From NCBI GenBank assembly GCA_021778575.1, contig JAJYCH010000045.1:1-13333 (forward strand): 13,333 nt of DNA, written 5' to 3'. Below are positions 1-7,481 of the stretch, piece after piece (the first letter of the stretch is position 1; each line of letters begins with the position of its first letter). This DNA comes from Planctomycetota bacterium (lineage in GTDB: Bacteria > Planctomycetota > Planctomycetia > Isosphaerales > Isosphaeraceae). The notes beneath the pieces were generated by a model. That model saw only the letters and a program-made list of their open reading frames with translations, ran no database searches and was not told the DNA's origin. Position numbers and translations under genes: made by a program.

Positions 1-1870
1 TATAGGCGGCAGAGATGTCGGGATTGACGCCAATCTCGGAGACGATCAGCTTGAGGTCGGACTTGGGGATCTTCTCGCGGATAAACGCCTCGGCCGCCGC
101 GATCCGTTCGTTGGTCTTGTCAATCTTGGTCCCGCTGGGGCATCGGGCATAGATCTCGAAGGCACCCGAGTCGACCTGCGGGAAGAACTCTTTGCGAAGC
201 GGCTCGACCAGCCCACCGACGGTCAGACCGAGCAACAGGAAGGCACCGATGACGACCGGCCAGGGATGAAGCAGGACCCAGTCGAGCAGCTTGCCGTATT
301 CCGTGATCCAGGAGTCGATGAACTTGAGCCAGCGGTCGAAAGCCCTCGCGAATGGACCTTTTTCCTTTACCTGATCTTCCGGGGGCTTCGGCTTGAGGAA
401 CATCGCCGCGTAGGTCGGCACCACGGTCCGGGAGAGGATGTAAGCCGTGCCCATGGCGAAGCCGACGGCCATCGTCATCGGCCGGAAGAGAAACGATCCG
501 GTCCCGGGCATCAAGGCCAGAGGCGAGAGGACCAGCAAGGTGCTGAGACTGGAAACCAACTCGGGCAAGGCGACCTCGCTGGCCCCGAACAAGGAGGCTC
601 TGCGGATCGGGTCGCCCATTTCCAGGTGACGGTCGGTGTTCTCCAGACAAATGATGGCGCTATCCACCATCGGGCCGACGGCCAGAGCCAGGCCCGAGAG
701 CGTCATCACGTTGATGGTCTGACCGAAGGCATAGAGCAGGGCGATCGCCGCGAAGACCGAGAGCGGGATCGTCGAGACGGCGATGGCAGTCATCTGCCAG
801 CGTCCGAGGAAGGCCAGGATGACCAGAGAACACAGGACGGCTCCGAGGCTCGCCTCCGTGGCCAGGCTGCTGATCGACTGGCGGACGTAGACCGACTGGT
901 CCATGATCACTTCCAGAACGACGCTCGGGTCGCTGAGCTGCGCCTGGAACGTGGCGAGTTGCGCCTTGAGCTGATCGATCACCTTCAATGTGCTGGCACC
1001 AACCTGACGGAAGACCGGCGCGTAGACCTGTTTGCGGCCCTCGACCCGGACGATCGCGGTCTGGATCATGGCGTCGTCGGTCGACTTGGCCACGTCACCG
1101 ATGAAGGCCCGATTGCCGCGTTCGGTCCGGAGCGGGATCTGGTCCATGTGCGGCACTTTCTCGAACAGCGCGTTGCTGTTGAGGAAGTAGTCACGGTCGC
1201 CGATGATCGCCTCGCCGGTGGGCAAGAACACGTTGGAATCGGCCACGGCCCGCATCACGTCGAGCGGGGCGACGTTCCGGGCCATCATCTTCTCGCGATC
1301 CATGTAGACCTGCACCGCGCGCATCTTGCCGCCGAAGACGACCGGCGAGACCGCGCCGCGGATCTCCATGATCTGGTTGCGGACTTCATAGCGGCCGACG
1401 TCATACAGTTCGATCTCGCCCGCCGACTTGCTGTTCAGGGCGACCAGGCAGACCGGCGTGGTGGAAGTCGGATCGAACGGCATGACGACCGGCGGGAGAG
1501 TTCCCGGGGGCATCTGAGGGACGACCGATTGCGCGAGCGAGAGCACCGACGAGAGCGCCTCGCCTTGCTGGATATCCTGATAGAAGTAGTTTCGGACCAC
1601 GCTGATACCGAGGATCGAATCCGACTCTTGCCGTTTGATCCCCGAGGCGATGTCGGTCCACCGCTCAATCCGATTGGTGATATCGCGTTCGACGTCCCGA
1701 GGCGGCATCCCGCTGTAGAACGTCAGCACCTGCACGGCCGGGCTCTTGAAGACCGGCAAGATGTCCACGGGAATCAGTGCGAGGCTAATCCCACCCAGGA
1801 GGGCGATGGTCAGGGCGAAGACCGTCACGGCCCAGGGGTTCATCAGCGAGGCTCGGATCAGACCTCTCAC
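1..1870 (-). CDS. RND-family efflux permease, N-terminal 623 residues (runs off left edge)
   Basis: Inner-membrane proton-driven pump of the RND superfamily (AcrB/HAE1-like). It would export small molecules through an adaptor and an outer membrane channel. The GTG start follows GGAGG by 7 nt, and an in-frame TGA lies two codons upstream, so no longer start is possible. TM1 is at about residues 13-33, followed by the typical periplasmic entry (IPVDILPVF, then FYSGMPPRDVE). The porter domain fills about 40-335. TM2-TM6 follow, with the TM4 motif VGPMVDSAIICLEN near 398-411 and a hydrophobic stretch near 530 that begins the second half. AcrB has two adjacent Asp here (D407-D408). This protein keeps the first (D403) and has Ser at 404. 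About 60% of a usual ~1040-residue permease is present. The gene is divergent from the adaptor at 2118, its likely partner. The family is certain; the substrate is unknown. Confidence 0.93.
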   Translation of the reverse strand, partial: MRGLIRASLMNPWAVTVFALTIALLGGISLALIPVDILPVFKSPAVQVLTFYSGMPPRDVERDITNRIERWTDIASGIKRQESDSILGISVVRNYFYQDIQQGEALSSVLSLAQSVVPQMPPGTLPPVVMPFDPTSTTPVCLVALNSKSAGEIELYDVGRYEVRNQIMEIRGAVSPVVFGGKMRAVQVYMDREKMMARNVAPLDVMRAVADSNVFLPTGEAIIGDRDYFLNSNALFEKVPHMDQIPLRTERGNRAFIGDVAKSTDDAMIQTAIVRVEGRKQVYAPVFRQVGASTLKVIDQLKAQLATFQAQLSDPSVVLEVIMDQSVYVRQSISSLATEASLGAVLCSLVILAFLGRWQMTAIAVSTIPLSVFAAIALLYAFGQTINVMTLSGLALAVGPMVDSAIICLENTDRHLEMGDPIRRASLFGASEVALPELVSSLSTLLVLSPLALMPGTGSFLFRPMTMAVGFAMGTAYILSRTVVPTYAAMFLKPKPPEDQVKEKGPFARAFDRWLKFIDSWITEYGKLLDWVLLHPWPVVIGAFLLLGLTVGGLVEPLRKEFFPQVDSGAFEIYARCPSGTKIDKTNERIAAAEAFIREKIPKSDLKLIVSEIGVNPDISAAY

Positions 1871-1877
1871 GGTTCAT

Positions 1878-1882
1878 CCTCC
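1878..1882 (-). promoter_or_regulatory. Ribosome binding site deciding the GTG start of the left RND permease
   Basis: The minus strand reads GGAGG, then ATGAACC, then GTG. The nearby ATG at 1877 is out of frame with the conserved RND sequence, and the codon before ACC-GTG is TGA. The GTG at 1870 is therefore the only sensible start. Confidence 0.75.
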
Positions 1883-2104
1883 AGGTTGACACCGAAGCCA
1901 TGGGCAAGTGAATGGCCAGTTCCCGGCATGGCGAATCGATGCCAACACAGCAACTCTCACGCCAGCTATTTCAACTTGGCATGAAAGGTGCCATTGTGTC
2001 CTGGGAAATCAGTCGGAATGACCGGCGGTGTCTCCGGTGAACCGCTTGCTCCAGCCAGGTAGCGACCGTACGCACTCCGAATGAGTCCGTCGTCGATCCC
2101 AATC

Positions 2105-2110
2105 GAGGAA
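2105..2110 (+). promoter_or_regulatory. Ribosome binding site favouring the GTG start of the first adaptor
   Basis: GAGGAA ends 7 nt before GTG at 2118. The next in-frame start, ATG at 2124, would be 13 nt away, so GTG is preferred. The choice changes the protein by only two residues. Confidence 0.6.
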
Positions 2111-2117
2111 CATCACC

Positions 2118-3620
2118 GTGCCGATGATCGTCGAGACACCCTCCACCAGAAGCCGGGATGGAATTCCAACCCCCCTTGCTCGGGGTTCGAGCCGTCAGAA
2201 GCCCCGTCGGTCCTGGATCTGGTGGGCGGCAGGATCGGGGCTTCTGATCGTCCTTGCGGTTTTCCTTTATTCGAAGAGAAAAGACTCGGGCGATTCTTCC
2301 CCGTCTGATCAGGCAGGTTCGGCGGCTGCGAACGGCTCTCGGTCGGCCGATGGTGAGGACAAAGCCGCCGTCAAGGTGAAGGTGGTCAACGCCCATCGCG
2401 GCGGAATCACCCGGACGACGACCCAACTCGCCGAGATTCGCTTCTTTGCGCACGTCCAGTTGTTCGCGAAGGCGTCGGGCTTCTTGAAGTCCCAAATCGT
2501 GGACATCGGCGACACAGTCCGCATGGGCGAGGTGCTCGCCGAGATCTTCGCGCCCGAACTCCAGCAGCAGGTCGAGCAGGCCGCCGCCGCCGCCGAACAG
2601 GCTCGGGCCGAGGTCACGCAGGCCGAGGCACTGGTCACCGTCGACCAGGCCGAGGTCCAGGCCGCGACCGCCGTCATCAAACAACGCGAGGCCCAGATCG
2701 GCCAGTACACCGCCACCCGCAAGTATCGGGAGAAGGAGTACATCCGCTACGCCGAGTTGGCCGTCAACCGCGCGATCGACGATCGAGCGGCCGACGAAAA
2801 GCAGGAGGATTTCGAATCGGCGAAGGCCGGCGAACTCGTCGCGGTCGCTGCCGTCGAGGCGGCTCGCGGGAACCTGGCCAAAGCCGTGGCGCAGGTCGAG
2901 AGGGGGAAGGCGGACGTCAAGGCGGCAAGGGCCAGGGTCCTCGTCGCCGAGGCCCGCGAGTCCAACGCTCGGATCTACCAGCAATATACCAGGCTAATCG
3001 CGCCCTTCGATGGTGTCGTGACCGAACGAAATTACTTCGATGGCGACTTTATCCGCGATGCCGCCCAGGGCTCGAATACGCAGTCGGTCCTCGGCCTGGC
3101 CAGGACGGATCTGATGCGAGTGGTCGTTTACATCCCCGATTCCCAGGTCGCCTACGTTGATCGGGGGGATGAGGCGGTGGTCCGGGTCCAGGCTCTCGGC
3201 GGCGAGGAATTTCGCGGCAAGGTCGCTCGGTTTTCCAATATGGAAATGGCCTCGAATCGGGCGATGAGGGCCGAAATCGACATTCCCAATCCCACGGGCC
3301 GCCTCCGCCACGGGATGTACGGCGACGTGACGATCCTCCTCGAACCGCCCTCCAACGTCCTGACTGTTCCGTCCCCCGGACTGATCGAAAACGATGGTCA
3401 CGGAGCGGGATCGGTCTATGTCGTCCGGGGCGGCAAGGCCCGCAAGGTCTCGGTTCGCGTCGGCACCGATAACGGGATGATCGTCGAGATCCTCTCGGGG
3501 CTGACGGAGAAAGACGAGGTGATCGTCGATTTCAGCGGCTCAGTTGAAGACGGATCGCCGGTCGTACCGTTGTCGCCGTCGGGCGAACCGGTGCGAAACG
3601 AGAGCGATTCGCAGAAGTAA
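2118..3620 (+). CDS. RND efflux periplasmic adaptor (membrane fusion protein, HlyD/AcrA-like), long-hairpin type
   Basis: Adaptor that would link an RND pump to an outer membrane channel. It has 500 residues against roughly 350-420 for common RND adaptors. A basic, Pro/Ser-rich N-terminus of about 30 residues precedes one membrane segment at about 33-51, so it is anchored and not a lipoprotein. A flexible Ser/Asp/Ala-rich linker (52-80) follows. The first lipoyl half is near 105-145 (KASGFLKSQIVDIGDTVRMGEVLAEI). A long Ala/Glu/Gln-rich coiled-coil hairpin spans about 146-287. The second lipoyl half starts at LIAPFDGVVTER (293-304). A beta-barrel follows to about 408, then a membrane-proximal domain. 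The long hairpin fits docking to a TolC-type channel, two of which are encoded next door. The gene is divergent from the RND permease at 1870 and convergent with the channel gene at 3629. Family certain; exact pump partner inferred. Confidence 0.93.
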   Translation: MPMIVETPSTRSRDGIPTPLARGSSRQKPRRSWIWWAAGSGLLIVLAVFLYSKRKDSGDSSPSDQAGSAAANGSRSADGEDKAAVKVKVVNAHRGGITRTTTQLAEIRFFAHVQLFAKASGFLKSQIVDIGDTVRMGEVLAEIFAPELQQQVEQAAAAAEQARAEVTQAEALVTVDQAEVQAATAVIKQREAQIGQYTATRKYREKEYIRYAELAVNRAIDDRAADEKQEDFESAKAGELVAVAAVEAARGNLAKAVAQVERGKADVKAARARVLVAEARESNARIYQQYTRLIAPFDGVVTERNYFDGDFIRDAAQGSNTQSVLGLARTDLMRVVVYIPDSQVAYVDRGDEAVVRVQALGGEEFRGKVARFSNMEMASNRAMRAEIDIPNPTGRLRHGMYGDVTILLEPPSNVLTVPSPGLIENDGHGAGSVYVVRGGKARKVSVRVGTDNGMIVEILSGLTEKDEVIVDFSGSVEDGSPVVPLSPSGEPVRNESDSQK

Positions 3621-3628
3621 ATCGGGTT

Positions 3629-5713
3629 TCAGGGACCGGGCGGTCTCGACGCTTGTTGCTCCGGGCGTTCCGGTGCCGGGTTCTTCGAATTCGTGATCAG
3701 GCTCCAGAGCACTTTATCGTACTCGACTTTCGCGAGCACTTCCTTTCGGTGGGCCTCGGCAAGACCCGCGACCTTACCGACCATTTCGCCGCGACCGTCG
3801 CGTTTTTCGTCCGATTGAAGAGCCTGGAAGAGTTCCGCCTGGAGCCGATCATAATCGGCCGATGCGCCGGTCGCGGCCTTCTTCGCCCGATCCAGCGTCG
3901 AGAGACCATCGCGGTCGGTTGAACCGACGATCGCGCGATTGTCTCCTGTCGAACCGTCCGGGCTCGATACCGTCGGCAATGAAGCGGCTCCGTTCAAGCG
4001 GGAGGGCAAAGCGGACAGGGCCTCGATCGCCGGAGCGGGAAGCGGGTCGTGGGAGGGGAGTTCCGGTGGCGGCGGCGAGCCCATCGCGACGAAGAGTTGA
4101 AACTGGGCCTGATTGTAGCCGAGGACGGCCTCGATCAGGCTTTCGCGAGCCAGCCGAAGGAGCCGGAGATTATTGAGGACTTCCAGCGGCGGCCCCGCGG
4201 CCTGCTGGATCCGTTCCAGGTCTTTCCGATAACCATCCTGGGCGATCGCCAGTTCCTCGACTGCGATCCGGAGTTTTTCACGCCTGGCCAGCGCCTCGGC
4301 ACGGGCCGACGCCACCTCTTCGCGGACCAGGTTGATTGCCCTGTCCCGTTCGGCGACGGCCTGCCCGACCTGCGCCTCCTGCCGCTTGATGATGGCCAGA
4401 TTGCCGGCACCGAAGTTGAGCAGCGTCCAGTAGGCATAAGCATCGAAGTCGGTTCGAGCACCAAGATTGCCCAGGAGCGGCGGCGTCAGGTTGCTCCCGC
4501 CGCCGAACCCCGCCGCGCTATAGCCAAGCCAGACGGTGGGCAAGAAGGGACGGGCACGCTCTTGCCTGGCCCGGGTCTCGGCGACCGCAATCCCCGCGGA
4601 ACGGGCCTTGACTTCGGGCCGATTGCGCACCGCCGTTTCGATCAGCACTTCGGGCGCCACGTCGGGTTCGATCAGCGCGAAGACTTCAGGGGATTTGTTC
4701 ACCGGCTCGATGGTGGCGGAAGGGTCGAGATGGAGTCGTCGAGCCAGCCGGGCGGAGGCGACGGCCAGGCGTTCCTCGGCCCGGCGAATCTCGCCTCGAC
4801 GGAGTTGCTTCTGCGTTTCCGCGCGGTCGGCGTCGGCCTGTCGCCCCTGACCGGTCTTCGCATACTGGGCGGTGATCCTCGCGATTTCCGCCGCCTCGGC
4901 CTCGGTCCGACGACGGGCCGCCAGGTCATTCGCGGCGGCCTGTAATTCGAGATACTCGACGGCGACCCCAAGGAGAACCGAATTGGCGGTCGCCGAGGCA
5001 TCGAGACGCACGACGTCGACCTCTTGACTGGCCGCCAGCGGGTTGAAAATCGCATCGCCGAGGTGTGCCGAAACGTTCACGGCCGGGACCGACACCGTCG
5101 AGGACGCCACCGAATAAGCCCCGCCACCGAGGTAGAGTGACTGTCGGTAGACCTTGATCACGCGCCCGTCGGATTGCTGGAGGACCCCGGAATGCCCGTC
5201 GTAGCTCACACCGCCGTTCAATGTCGGGAGCAACAGAACCCTGGCCTGAAGCTGGACGCCGAGCGCCTCGCCGATCCGAGCCCGGGCCTCGCCGATGACC
5301 GGATTGGCCTTGTCGGCCAGTCGAAGCGCGGCCGGCAGGTCGATGGGCAGGATACCAGGCGAGGGTGGGATTGATGGCGAGGGGAGTGCCGGCTCGACCA
5401 GATCCGAGGTTCTTCGCAACGCCTGATCCTGGGAACCGCCGGGCACGGAGCCGAGAGCCCGCGAGAGATCGGCACCGGGGCCGCCTGGCCCGGCGATCGG
5501 AACCGAGGGCGTCGTTGATCGATCGGGGGTCGCATTGACCGAATCGATGGATCGAGAGGAACCGGACGCCGGCGAACTCGCCCGGGATGGGGGTTGACCG
5601 TCGCGGAGACCGGCGCATCCCGGCGAGATGGCCAGGCAAAGGAGCACAATCAAGGCGACCGCCTTGAGGTGAAGATGCTCCGCTGGAATTTTCCGGGCAG
5701 GTGACATTTTCAT
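3629..5713 (-). CDS. TolC-like outer membrane efflux protein with long C-terminal extension (OMF 1)
   Basis: Outer membrane channel of the TolC/OEP family for tripartite export. The N-terminus has a hydrophobic stretch at about 17-33 ending in ISPGC (Cys33), a possible but imperfect lipoprotein site (Ser at -3). A Pro/Ser/Gly-rich linker runs to about 122. The first channel repeat starts at IDLPAALRLADKANP (124-138) and holds LLPTLNGGVSYD (161-172) and a long helix around 275-325. The second repeat holds GFGGGSNL (402-409) and DAYAYW (424-429) and ends near 545. Residues 547-694 are an extension absent from the neighbouring paralogue: Pro/Ser-rich, then a charged helix at about 608-680. The ATG at 5713 has no spaced ribosome site. 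The ATG at 5707 lies 6 nt after AGAG and may be the true start. It follows its paralogue by 52 nt on the same strand. Lipidation is uncertain. Confidence 0.9.
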   Translation of the reverse strand: MKMSPARKIPAEHLHLKAVALIVLLCLAISPGCAGLRDGQPPSRASSPASGSSRSIDSVNATPDRSTTPSVPIAGPGGPGADLSRALGSVPGGSQDQALRRTSDLVEPALPSPSIPPSPGILPIDLPAALRLADKANPVIGEARARIGEALGVQLQARVLLLPTLNGGVSYDGHSGVLQQSDGRVIKVYRQSLYLGGGAYSVASSTVSVPAVNVSAHLGDAIFNPLAASQEVDVVRLDASATANSVLLGVAVEYLELQAAANDLAARRRTEAEAAEIARITAQYAKTGQGRQADADRAETQKQLRRGEIRRAEERLAVASARLARRLHLDPSATIEPVNKSPEVFALIEPDVAPEVLIETAVRNRPEVKARSAGIAVAETRARQERARPFLPTVWLGYSAAGFGGGSNLTPPLLGNLGARTDFDAYAYWTLLNFGAGNLAIIKRQEAQVGQAVAERDRAINLVREEVASARAEALARREKLRIAVEELAIAQDGYRKDLERIQQAAGPPLEVLNNLRLLRLARESLIEAVLGYNQAQFQLFVAMGSPPPPELPSHDPLPAPAIEALSALPSRLNGAASLPTVSSPDGSTGDNRAIVGSTDRDGLSTLDRAKKAATGASADYDRLQAELFQALQSDEKRDGRGEMVGKVAGLAEAHRKEVLAKVEYDKVLWSLITNSKNPAPERPEQQASRPPGP

Positions 5714-5765
5714 CTCTTGAGCAATCGGCTTCCTGCGAACGAGAAGGTCTCACGCAAACCAGACA

Positions 5766-7391
5766 TCAGTTCAACGGCACCGGTGGGGCGAACGGGGACG
5801 GGCTCGCGGGGGGAGGCGGTGGAGTCGCATCCCTGACGTTTCCGTCCTCCGGGACCGCGTGGGCCAGATTCGCGGCCGGAGGTTGCCCCAGGGCGACATA
5901 CATCTGAAAATGGGCCTGGTTGTAATCGACGATCGCGTTGAGATAGTCGAGTTTCGATTCGCGGAGCAGGTTCAGGCTATCCAGGACCTCGATCGGCCTG
6001 GGGTTCCGTCCCTCGCCCGGAACACCTTGCTTGATTCGCTCCAGGTCGAGCGCGAATCCCTGGGTCGCCGAGCGGACGGCCAGTTCGTCGTCGCCGATCT
6101 GGGCGAACCGGGCATGGGTCCGTGCATAAGCCTCGGCGACCTCGTCCCGAACCTGGTCGAGGACCCCGAGTTCGCGAAATTTGGAGACCGAGACCCGAGC
6201 CCGAGCGATCCGGATCAGCGCGGCGTTGCCAAAGCCCAGGTTCCTCGCCGACCAGTAGGCATAGGCGTCAATGTCGCTCCGGTCTCCCAAATTTCCGAAG
6301 TTTGGCTGGACCAGATTACTCCCCCCGCCGAAACCGCCGCCGCTAAGGCCGATCAGGATCGTCGGCGAGAACGGCAGCGCCTTGGCCCCTTGCAGCGCGA
6401 GGAACGCCTCCCGGATCGCCGCCCTCCGCTCGCCCAGTTCGGGGCGTCGGAGCATTGCCAGGGCGATCAACTCGCAGAGCGGGACCGGGTCGGGGACGAT
6501 CGACATCGGCACGGCATAGGCGTCCGTCGGGTGCAGGCGGATCGAGGGATCGAGGTTGAGCGTCCGACAGAGTCGCGACGAGGCAACGAGGATTTCCCCC
6601 TCGGCCTGGCGAAGATCGGCCCTCCTTCGGGCCAGTTCCGTGCCTGCCCGGTCGGCATCCGCCTGACGCCCCTGGCCGATCTTGGCATAAAGCGCCGTGA
6701 TTCGAGCGACCTCGGCCGCCTCGACCCTGATCTGCTCGGCGATGGCCCGGCGCCCCTCGGCACGGATCAGTTCGCAATAGTCGGTGGCGACCCGGAGAAG
6801 AACCTGGTTATTGACTGCGATCTTGCCGAATTCGCGCTGGCGGACAACCTGCCGACTTGTCAGATAGCCGAAGACTCCGTCCGCCACGTTACCTTGCAAG
6901 ACGACCCCCGGGATCGTCACCGGTCCGGCGGCGGCGGTGAACGCCCCCGCGCCGACGTAAACCGAACTCCGATTGACCGACAGGATATTCCCGCTCGACT
7001 GCTGCAAATTCCCGGTGTGCGTGTCGTAGCTCGCCCCGCCGTTGAGGGTCGGAAGGAACTGGGCGGCGGCGAGCTGCCGGACCGCGACCGACTCGACAAC
7101 CAGTTGACGGGCCACGAGCAGGTCCGGATTCTGAACACCGGCCAGCCTCAAGGCGGTTCCCAGGTCGATCGGTTGGACGTCACCCTTGAGCAGGGACGAC
7201 GGATCGGGGACCGGCCCGGTCGGAACGACGGCTGGGCTCGCTCCCGGAGTGGCCGGTGTCGCCGAAGGAGTCGAAGCCGCCGGCAACTCGGGTTGTTTGT
7301 CCCCAGGGGCCGATCCCGATGCGGCGAAAGGCAGGAGAAGCGCGGTGACCAGCCCGGCCCACCGAATGATAAGGAAACGGTTTGCTCGCAT
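5766..7391 (-). CDS. TolC-like outer membrane efflux protein (OMF 2)
   Basis: Outer membrane factor of the TolC/OEP family. The 541 residues begin with a Sec signal peptide of about 28 residues (hydrophobic 12-24, likely cleavage near ASGSA), then a Pro/Ala/Ser-rich linker to about 72. Repeat one begins at IDLGTALRLAGVQNPD (75-90) and contains LPTLNGGASYD (113-123) and a long helix around 221-275. Repeat two contains GFGGGSNL (353-360) and DAYAYW (375-380) and ends near 505. A short Pro-rich tail closes it. The motifs match OMF 1 almost word for word, so the two arose by duplication. The start is firm: GGAGGAGG lies 5 nt before the ATG on the minus strand. It is upstream of OMF 1, probably in one transcript with it. 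Which pump it serves is unknown; both flanking RND/adaptor sets are candidates. Confidence 0.92.
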   Translation of the reverse strand: MRANRFLIIRWAGLVTALLLPFAASGSAPGDKQPELPAASTPSATPATPGASPAVVPTGPVPDPSSLLKGDVQPIDLGTALRLAGVQNPDLLVARQLVVESVAVRQLAAAQFLPTLNGGASYDTHTGNLQQSSGNILSVNRSSVYVGAGAFTAAAGPVTIPGVVLQGNVADGVFGYLTSRQVVRQREFGKIAVNNQVLLRVATDYCELIRAEGRRAIAEQIRVEAAEVARITALYAKIGQGRQADADRAGTELARRRADLRQAEGEILVASSRLCRTLNLDPSIRLHPTDAYAVPMSIVPDPVPLCELIALAMLRRPELGERRAAIREAFLALQGAKALPFSPTILIGLSGGGFGGGSNLVQPNFGNLGDRSDIDAYAYWSARNLGFGNAALIRIARARVSVSKFRELGVLDQVRDEVAEAYARTHARFAQIGDDELAVRSATQGFALDLERIKQGVPGEGRNPRPIEVLDSLNLLRESKLDYLNAIVDYNQAHFQMYVALGQPPAANLAHAVPEDGNVRDATPPPPPASPSPFAPPVPLN

Positions 7392-7481
7392 CTGTTCCTC
7401 CTCCGAGGATAACTCACGGGGAATCCAGCCCCGGAGGCGGCGAACCCATGAAAGGACGATCCGTCGCCATCGCGTTCCCGT
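7392..7481. other. Short gap in the minus-strand operon, with a small hairpin
   Basis: These 90 bp separate the dockerin-protein gene from OMF 2. They contain a CGGGG/CCCCG inverted repeat (7417-7421 and 7429-7433, 7-nt loop) without a following T-run, and the strong ribosome site of OMF 2 at its end. The hairpin could dampen read-through or protect the downstream mRNA. It is not a typical terminator. Confidence 0.3.

Larger units (their letters stand above)
1871..2117. promoter_or_regulatory. Divergent intergenic control region between RND permease and adaptor
   Basis: These 247 bp lie between two genes transcribed away from each other, so both promoters must lie here or inside the genes. 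I see a perfect TTGACA at 1886-1891 on the plus strand, but the hexamer 17 nt downstream (TGAATG) is a poor -10. A short inverted repeat, TGGCA at 1977-1981 and TGCCA at 1989-1993, could be an operator half-site pair. No convincing promoter pair was found in either direction, and no small gene with a good ribosome site is present. Confidence 0.4.

Noticed and set aside
1886..1914. TTGACA as promoter -35 for the first adaptor
   Set aside because: The hexamer is perfect but the matching -10 position reads TGAATG and the leader would be about 200 nt; not good enough to call.
266..1984. 572-codon plus-strand open frame opposite the left RND permease
   Set aside because: Rich in Arg, Asp, His and Gly with no domain pattern, typical of antisense reading in GC-rich DNA. 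The minus strand carries clear RND motifs over the same stretch.
1971..2984. 337-codon minus-strand open frame overlapping the first adaptor
   Set aside because: Shadow of the adaptor gene; low-complexity Gly/Leu/Asp runs are antisense of the coiled coil.
5859..7412. 517-codon plus-strand open frame opposite OMF 2
   Set aside because: Antisense shadow; Arg/Gly/Asp-rich without structure, while the minus strand encodes a clear TolC-like protein with a strong ribosome site.
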